This document shows, piece by piece, positions 59,953 to 64,000 of a stretch of 64,000 nucleotides of DNA. This DNA comes from RECM01 sp047921215 (GTDB lineage: Bacteria; Bacteroidota; Rhodothermia; Balneolales; Cyclonatronaceae): NCBI GenBank assembly GCA_047921215.1, contig JBLRWO010000001.1, forward strand, positions 186,001 through 250,000. The letters run 5' to 3'. The translations under genes and the position numbers were made by a program. The notes under the pieces were generated by a model, which searched no databases, was not told the origin of the DNA, and worked only from the letters and a program-made list of their open reading frames with translations. Each line of letters opens with the position of its first letter. Position 1 is the stretch's first letter.

Positions 59953-60665
59953 CCGCGCTTTTCAAGTTGAATGCTGAGTTCGTTGGCCAGCCAGTAGGAG
60001 TCCGGCGTACCGGCATCGGTCCACCACCCGTCTAGGATGTCGTAGGACATGGACCCCGACCGGATATAAAAGTTGTTCACATCGGTGATCTCAAGCTCGC
60101 CTCTTTTGGATGGTTTCAGGTTCCTGATCAGGTCAAATACATGGCTGTCGTAGATGTAGATACCCGTTACACAGAAGGAAGATTTCGGCTCCTCCGGTTT
60201 TTCTTCAATGCCCACGATACGGTCGCCCTCGATTTCGGCCACGCCGAACCGTGTGGGATCGTCCACCTCCTTGAGCATGATTTTTGCGCCGGTCCCGGTA
60301 TACGTATCGGCCACAGTCCGCAGGTCGCTGCTGAAGATGTTGTCGCCAAGGATCACCATCATGCTGTCGCCGCCGGTGAAATTTTCGGCCAGCCCCAGCG
60401 CCTGGGCGATGCCACCCGCGGTATCCTGCACTTTGTAGGTAAAACGGCACCCGAAATCCTTGCCCGAACCCAGCAGGTTCACCACATCACCCATATGCTC
60501 GGTGCCGGTAACAATGAGGATCTCCTCGATGCCGGCCCCGGTCAGTTTTTCGATGGGATGGTAGATCATGGGCCTGTTCCCCACCGGCAGCAGGTGCTTG
60601 TTGGTCACCTTGGTGAGGGGATATAACCGTGAGCCAGTACCTCCGGCGAGTATGATGCCTTTCAT
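59949..60665 (-). CDS. rfbA: Glucose-1-phosphate thymidylyltransferase, short type
   Basis: Makes dTDP-glucose, the first step of the rhamnose route. 238 residues from MKGIILAGGTGSRLYPLT; the frame continues upstream to 60707 without a conserved sequence. Visible: the KHLLPVGNRPMIYHPIE substrate loop, VILGDNIF (metal Asp) and GWWTDAGTPDSYW. It lacks the C-terminal allosteric segment of the 290-residue RmlA, as in the short archaeal/thermophile-like branch. Precise nucleotide specificity is inferred from the adjacent rfbB, C and D. Confidence 0.9.
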   Translation of the reverse strand: MKGIILAGGTGSRLYPLTKVTNKHLLPVGNRPMIYHPIEKLTGAGIEEILIVTGTEHMGDVVNLLGSGKDFGCRFTYKVQDTAGGIAQALGLAENFTGGDSMMVILGDNIFSSDLRTVADTYTGTGAKIMLKEVDDPTRFGVAEIEGDRIVGIEEKPEEPKSSFCVTGIYIYDSHVFDLIRNLKPSKRGELEITDVNNFYIRSGSMSYDILDGWWTDAGTPDSYWLANELSIQLEKRG

Positions 60666-60732
60666 GGATCCAAATTTTCTGTGATGATTCCGGTTTAGTA
60701 CATCCACATCCCCGCTGCCGCATCCCTCCTGA

Positions 60733-62163
60733 TCAGAGCAGCATGGTGGTCGGATTTTCTAAAAAGGTGCGAACGCTGTTCAGGAATTCGGCGGCCGTGG
60801 CACCGTCAACCAACCGGTGGTCGCTGGAGAGGGTCACCTTCATGCGTTTTCCGGGCACAACCATGCCGTTCTCCACAACCGGTACGTCGCGGATGGCGCC
60901 TACGGCCAGGATGGCCGCATTTGGCGGGTTGATGATGGCGGTGAACTCCTCGATCCCGAACATGCCGAGGTTGCTGATGGTGAAGGTGCTGCCCTCAAAC
61001 TCGTCGGGCTGCAGTTTTTTGTCGCGGGCGCGGCCGGCAAGGTCCTTGGTCTCCCTGGAGATCTGTGCCAGCCCCTTTTTGTCGGTGTGTTTGATGACCG
61101 GCGTGATGAGACCATCGTCGATGGCCACGGCCACAGCCACGTGTACATCCCCGTGCTGAACAACCTTGTCGCCCTGCCACGAGCTGTTGATGGCCGGATG
61201 CCTTCTGAGCGCGGCCGCGCAGGCTTTCACCACGAAATCGTTGAAGCTGATCTTAACATCGCTGAGCTCGTTCAGGGCGCCACGGGCTTCGATGGCCCGT
61301 TTCATGTCGATGTCGACGGTTTCGTAGAAGTGCGGACTGGTAAATTTGCTTTCGGCCAGGCGGCGGGCGATGGCTTTGCGCATCTGGGAAACCTTCAGCT
61401 CTTTGGATTCGCCCGAAGGGATCATTTCGGCGGCCGGAGCGGCGGGTTTTGCGGATTTAGCGGATTTAGCCGCGTCCTTGTCGAATTCCTCGATGTCTTT
61501 CTTAACAATGCGGCCCTGCGGACCTGAACCTTTCACGTCGGAGAGAGAGATGCCCTGCTCTTCGGCCATTTTGCGGGCCAGCGGTGAGACTTTTACGCGG
61601 TCGTCACCGGAATCCGTTTTTGCTTTGGCATCTTTCGTTTTTTCGTCGCCGTTCAGGCCGCCGAACAGGGGATCGAAATCCTTCTTCTCTTTGCCCTTTT
61701 TACTGTCACCGGACGTATCGCCGGAATCTTTGGACTTTTTGCCGTCGTCTTTATCCTCTTCGCGGGAATCCCCGGCATTTTCATCATCCTTTTTGCCGGA
61801 CTCTTTGGCCTTTCCGCCATCCTCATCGTCACCGGCCTTTTCATCCTTTTCCGGCTTCTTCTCCGCTTTTTCACCGCCGGATGCATCGCCGCCGTCACCG
61901 TCGAGCAGGTCGCTGATGTCTTCTCCCTCTTCGCCAATGATGGCCATGGCTTTGCCCAGGGGTACCGCATCACCCTCTTTGGCCACGATTTTGAGTACAA
62001 CCCCGTCGTCGTACACCTCCACATCCATGGTGGCTTTATCGGTTTCAACCTCGGCGATAATATCGCCCGATTTTACCTTATCGCCCTCTTTTACATTCCA
62101 TTTGGAGATGACACCCTCTTCCATGGTGTCGCTGAGTTTCGGCATATCGATAACAATGGCCAT
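60733..62163 (-). CDS. pdhC: Pyruvate dehydrogenase E2, dihydrolipoamide acetyltransferase
   Basis: Core of the pyruvate dehydrogenase complex. 476 residues. One lipoyl domain (1-80) with the lipoylated Lys43 in ETDKATMD. An unusually charged Asp/Lys/Gly/Ser linker (about 85-190). An E3/E1-binding domain (about 196-230, VSPLARKMAEEQGISLSDV). A catalytic domain with the His449 motif SSDHRLVDGATAAEF and the C-terminal NPTTMLL. It follows pdhB by 59 bases; rfbA follows 67 bases later, so read-through into the rhamnose genes is possible. Confidence 0.94.
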   Translation of the reverse strand: MAIVIDMPKLSDTMEEGVISKWNVKEGDKVKSGDIIAEVETDKATMDVEVYDDGVVLKIVAKEGDAVPLGKAMAIIGEEGEDISDLLDGDGGDASGGEKAEKKPEKDEKAGDDEDGGKAKESGKKDDENAGDSREEDKDDGKKSKDSGDTSGDSKKGKEKKDFDPLFGGLNGDEKTKDAKAKTDSGDDRVKVSPLARKMAEEQGISLSDVKGSGPQGRIVKKDIEEFDKDAAKSAKSAKPAAPAAEMIPSGESKELKVSQMRKAIARRLAESKFTSPHFYETVDIDMKRAIEARGALNELSDVKISFNDFVVKACAAALRRHPAINSSWQGDKVVQHGDVHVAVAVAIDDGLITPVIKHTDKKGLAQISRETKDLAGRARDKKLQPDEFEGSTFTISNLGMFGIEEFTAIINPPNAAILAVGAIRDVPVVENGMVVPGKRMKVTLSSDHRLVDGATAAEFLNSVRTFLENPTTMLL

Positions 62164-62222
62164 AGTGTTCTGCTGCTTATGGGTTGGACTTTAATTCAAT
62201 TCAATGTACGGCGTTTTAACCA

Positions 62223-63206
62223 TTAAGACCGGTAAGTTACGGCATTTACCGCTTCAATGACCTGTTTCGGGCCCGGAAGCCAGAGGTCGAACAGGTTTTT
62301 TGCAAACGGGGCCGGTGCATCGGGTACGGTTACGCGCTGCACGGGTGCATCCAGATAGTCGAACGCGTCGCGCTGCAGCTGGAATCCCACCTCGGAGGCA
62401 ATTCCACAGAAGGGATGTGTTTCGTCAACAATCACGCACCGGTTCGTTTTTTTCACCGATTCGATCACGGTTTTCATATCGAAAGGCTTGATGGTTCGCG
62501 GGTCGACGATTTCGGCCTCAACGCCCTCTTTTGCAAGCTCTTTTGCAGCCTGCTGTGCCACATGGTACATTTTGCCGTGGGCAACGATGGTTACATCGCT
62601 ACCTTCACGCTTCACTTTGGCCACACCAAACGGGATGGTGAAATCCTCTTCGTCGGATACTTCACCCTTAAGCCCGTACATCTGCTCCGACTCGAGAAAG
62701 ATGACGGGGTTATCGTCGCGGATGGAGGTCTTCAACAGGCCTTTGGCGTCGCCGGGTTCGGAGGCATAAACCACCTTCAGGCCGGGTACGTGTCCGTATA
62801 GCGCTTCGAAGGCCACGGAGTGGGTGGCGCCGAGCTGACCGGCCGATGCATTCGGACCACGGAACACTATGGGAATCATGATCTGCCCACCGCTCATGTA
62901 CCGCAGTTTGGCAGCATTGTTGATGATCTGGTCGATGCCCACCACAGCGAAGTTGAAGGTCATGAATTCGACAATCGGACGCAGACCGTTCATCGCCGCG
63001 CCAACGCCAATGCCGGCAAAGCCTAGTTCGGATATGGGTGTATCGATGACACGCCCGAGCCCGAATTCTTCGAGCATACCTTGGCTAACTTTATAAGCGC
63101 CATCGTATTCTGCAACTTCCTCGCCCATTAGGAAAACGGATTCATCCCGGCGCATTTCTTCGACCATGGCGGCCCGGATCGCTTCTCTGAATTGTAGTTC
63201 TGCCAT
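62223..63206 (-). CDS. pdhB: Pyruvate dehydrogenase E1, beta subunit
   Basis: With PdhA decarboxylates pyruvate on TPP and acetylates the E2 lipoyl group. 327 residues. Visible: EAIRAAMVEEMRRDESVFLMGEEV, GVGAAMNGLRPIVEFM, QLGATHSVAFEALYGHVPGL and the C-terminal transketolase-type domain with DPRTIKPFD and HPFCGIASEV. It lies 31 bases after pdhA. A 2-oxoisovalerate dehydrogenase role is possible by family but less likely with this E2. Confidence 0.93.
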   Translation of the reverse strand: MAELQFREAIRAAMVEEMRRDESVFLMGEEVAEYDGAYKVSQGMLEEFGLGRVIDTPISELGFAGIGVGAAMNGLRPIVEFMTFNFAVVGIDQIINNAAKLRYMSGGQIMIPIVFRGPNASAGQLGATHSVAFEALYGHVPGLKVVYASEPGDAKGLLKTSIRDDNPVIFLESEQMYGLKGEVSDEEDFTIPFGVAKVKREGSDVTIVAHGKMYHVAQQAAKELAKEGVEAEIVDPRTIKPFDMKTVIESVKKTNRCVIVDETHPFCGIASEVGFQLQRDAFDYLDAPVQRVTVPDAPAPFAKNLFDLWLPGPKQVIEAVNAVTYRS

Positions 63207-63237
63207 TTAAAAAATTCCTTTATTCAAAATTCGGTTC

Positions 63238-64000
63238 TCACTTCACAAAGGGGAAATCGTTTTCAACATACACATCGTGGAAGAGGGCCTCCGGCTCGGG
63301 GAAGTCGCTCTCTTCTGCAAAATCTATCGCGCCGAGCACTTCCTGTTCGATCCGGTTTGTGATATCCTCAATCTCTTCGTCCTTAACAAGTTTTTTCTCC
63401 GACACATAGGTTTTAAGGCGTTCGATCGGATCGGTCTGCTTGAACTCCTCAAGCTCTTCTTTGGTACGGTAATTACCGGGGTCACTCATGGAATGACCGC
63501 GGTAACGGTAGGTCCGTACCTCGAGAAACCAGGGGTTCTGGTTTTTCCGGACATCTTTCGCAACCTCCGTAAATTTATCGATGATGGTGAATACATCCAT
63601 GCCGTTGACCACATCGTTTTTCATGCCGTAGGCATCGGCACGCTTGTGCAGGTCGCCCGCACTATGGCGTTCAACGGCCGTTCCCATCGAATATCCGTTA
63701 TTTTCGACTACGAAAATAACAGGCAGCTTCCAGAGCTGGGCCATGTTGAAGGTTTCATTCAGGGAACCCTGGTCTACGGCACCGTCACCGAAAAAGCAGA
63801 CGGCCACGCGGTCATTACCGTTGTATTTGTTGGCGAACGCCAGACCGGCCCCCAGGGGAATATGGGCACCCACGATGGCATGTCCGCCCCAGAAATGATT
63901 CTCCAGCTTGAAATAGTGCATGGAACCACCCTTGCCTTTGCTGAGGCCGGTTGCCTTACCGAACAGTTCTGCCATGCACTCATCGGATGAGGCTCCGCGG
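63238..64000 (-). CDS. pdhA: Pyruvate dehydrogenase E1, alpha subunit (5' part outside the window)
   Basis: The visible 254 residues are the C-terminal three quarters. The frame runs to the window edge without a start, reading RGASSDECMAELFGKATG there, so the ATG at 63975 is internal. Visible: GKGGSMHYF, GGHAIVGAHIPLGAGLAFA, the TPP motif GDGAVDQGSLNETFNMAQLW with VENNGYSMGT, and RYRGHSMSDPGNYRT (phosphorylation-loop region). It heads the pdhABC order. Confidence 0.93.
   Translation of the reverse strand, partial: RGASSDECMAELFGKATGLSKGKGGSMHYFKLENHFWGGHAIVGAHIPLGAGLAFANKYNGNDRVAVCFFGDGAVDQGSLNETFNMAQLWKLPVIFVVENNGYSMGTAVERHSAGDLHKRADAYGMKNDVVNGMDVFTIIDKFTEVAKDVRKNQNPWFLEVRTYRYRGHSMSDPGNYRTKEELEEFKQTDPIERLKTYVSEKKLVKDEEIEDITNRIEQEVLGAIDFAEESDFPEPEALFHDVYVENDFPFVK

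Noticed and set aside
61346..62194. 282-codon plus-strand frame opposite pdhC
   Set aside because: Ser/Phe/Pro-rich antisense reading of the charged linker and E2 domains, with no recognisable motif.

Overview
This 64 kb window looks like an ordinary chromosomal stretch from a member of the FCB group, most likely Balneolota/Rhodothermota and probably salt-adapted. Four things suggest this. A secreted amylase ends in a YPNPFNPTTTI-type C-terminal sorting domain. Many lipoproteins and small domains are of families common in that group (DUF4296, DUF4197, DUF5683, DUF3108, DUF2752, TM2). One promoter fits the Bacteroidota consensus TTTG-N19-TAnnTTTG. Several proteins carry very acidic or charged low-complexity linkers. 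The assignment is inference; there is no rRNA here. I see no prophage, insertion sequence, CRISPR array or replication origin.

Layout. 0-5 kb: the end of purE, coaX, a short-chain dehydrogenase with a DUF4296 lipoprotein, recQ and a DUF4197 lipoprotein. 5-10 kb: an isolated DUF5343-TPR protein in a large spacer, a trypsin-fold lipoprotein and serB. 10-12 kb: convergent tRNA-Leu and tRNA-Asn genes, then a TonB-family gene with two tandem terminators. 11.6-17 kb (minus strand): ccmC-ccmD-ccmE-ccmF, a DUF5683 protein and truA. 18-28.3 kb (plus strand): a complete ilvB-ilvN-ilvC-cimA-leuA-leuC-leuD-leuB operon. It is preceded by an Ile/Leu-codon-rich leader ORF with mutually exclusive RNA pairings, and closed by a rho-independent terminator. 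28.5-36 kb: a fasciclin lipoprotein, a serine hydrolase, TM2 and DUF2752 membrane proteins, an MFS exporter, a THUMP methyltransferase, dut, a DUF3108 protein and an Spx/ArsC-like protein. 36-46 kb: a lipoprotein, a small winged-helix-like protein, a biotin carrier, murA, RNase E/G, hslVU and a C-terminal processing protease. 46-51 kb (minus strand): an EVE-Dcd-BFD-RsmE operon, then pta and ackA. 51-57 kb: a secreted amylase, a TPR-linked Ser/Thr kinase and a periplasmic binding-protein-like lipoprotein. 57-64 kb (minus strand): pdhA (cut by the window edge), pdhB, pdhC and the dTDP-rhamnose genes rfbA-rfbD-rfbC-rfbB.

How genes work together. The ilv/leu operon can make the carbon skeletons of valine, leucine and, through citramalate, isoleucine, all from pyruvate; ilvD, ilvE and threonine deaminase are not in the window. 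Pyruvate dehydrogenase supplies acetyl-CoA, which CimA and LeuA consume and which Pta-AckA can turn into acetate and ATP. Dcd and Dut together give the dCTP to dUTP to dUMP route. The Ccm proteins mature c-type cytochromes, but ccmA and ccmB are not next to them.

The most rewarding observations are the candidate branched-chain attenuator upstream of ilvB; a composite repeat family whose copies begin exactly at the leuA and leuC stop codons, together with a LeuA that lacks its regulatory domain; the DUF5343-TPR fusion with exact 43-residue repeats; and a palindrome-rich repeat locus after the C-terminal protease gene.
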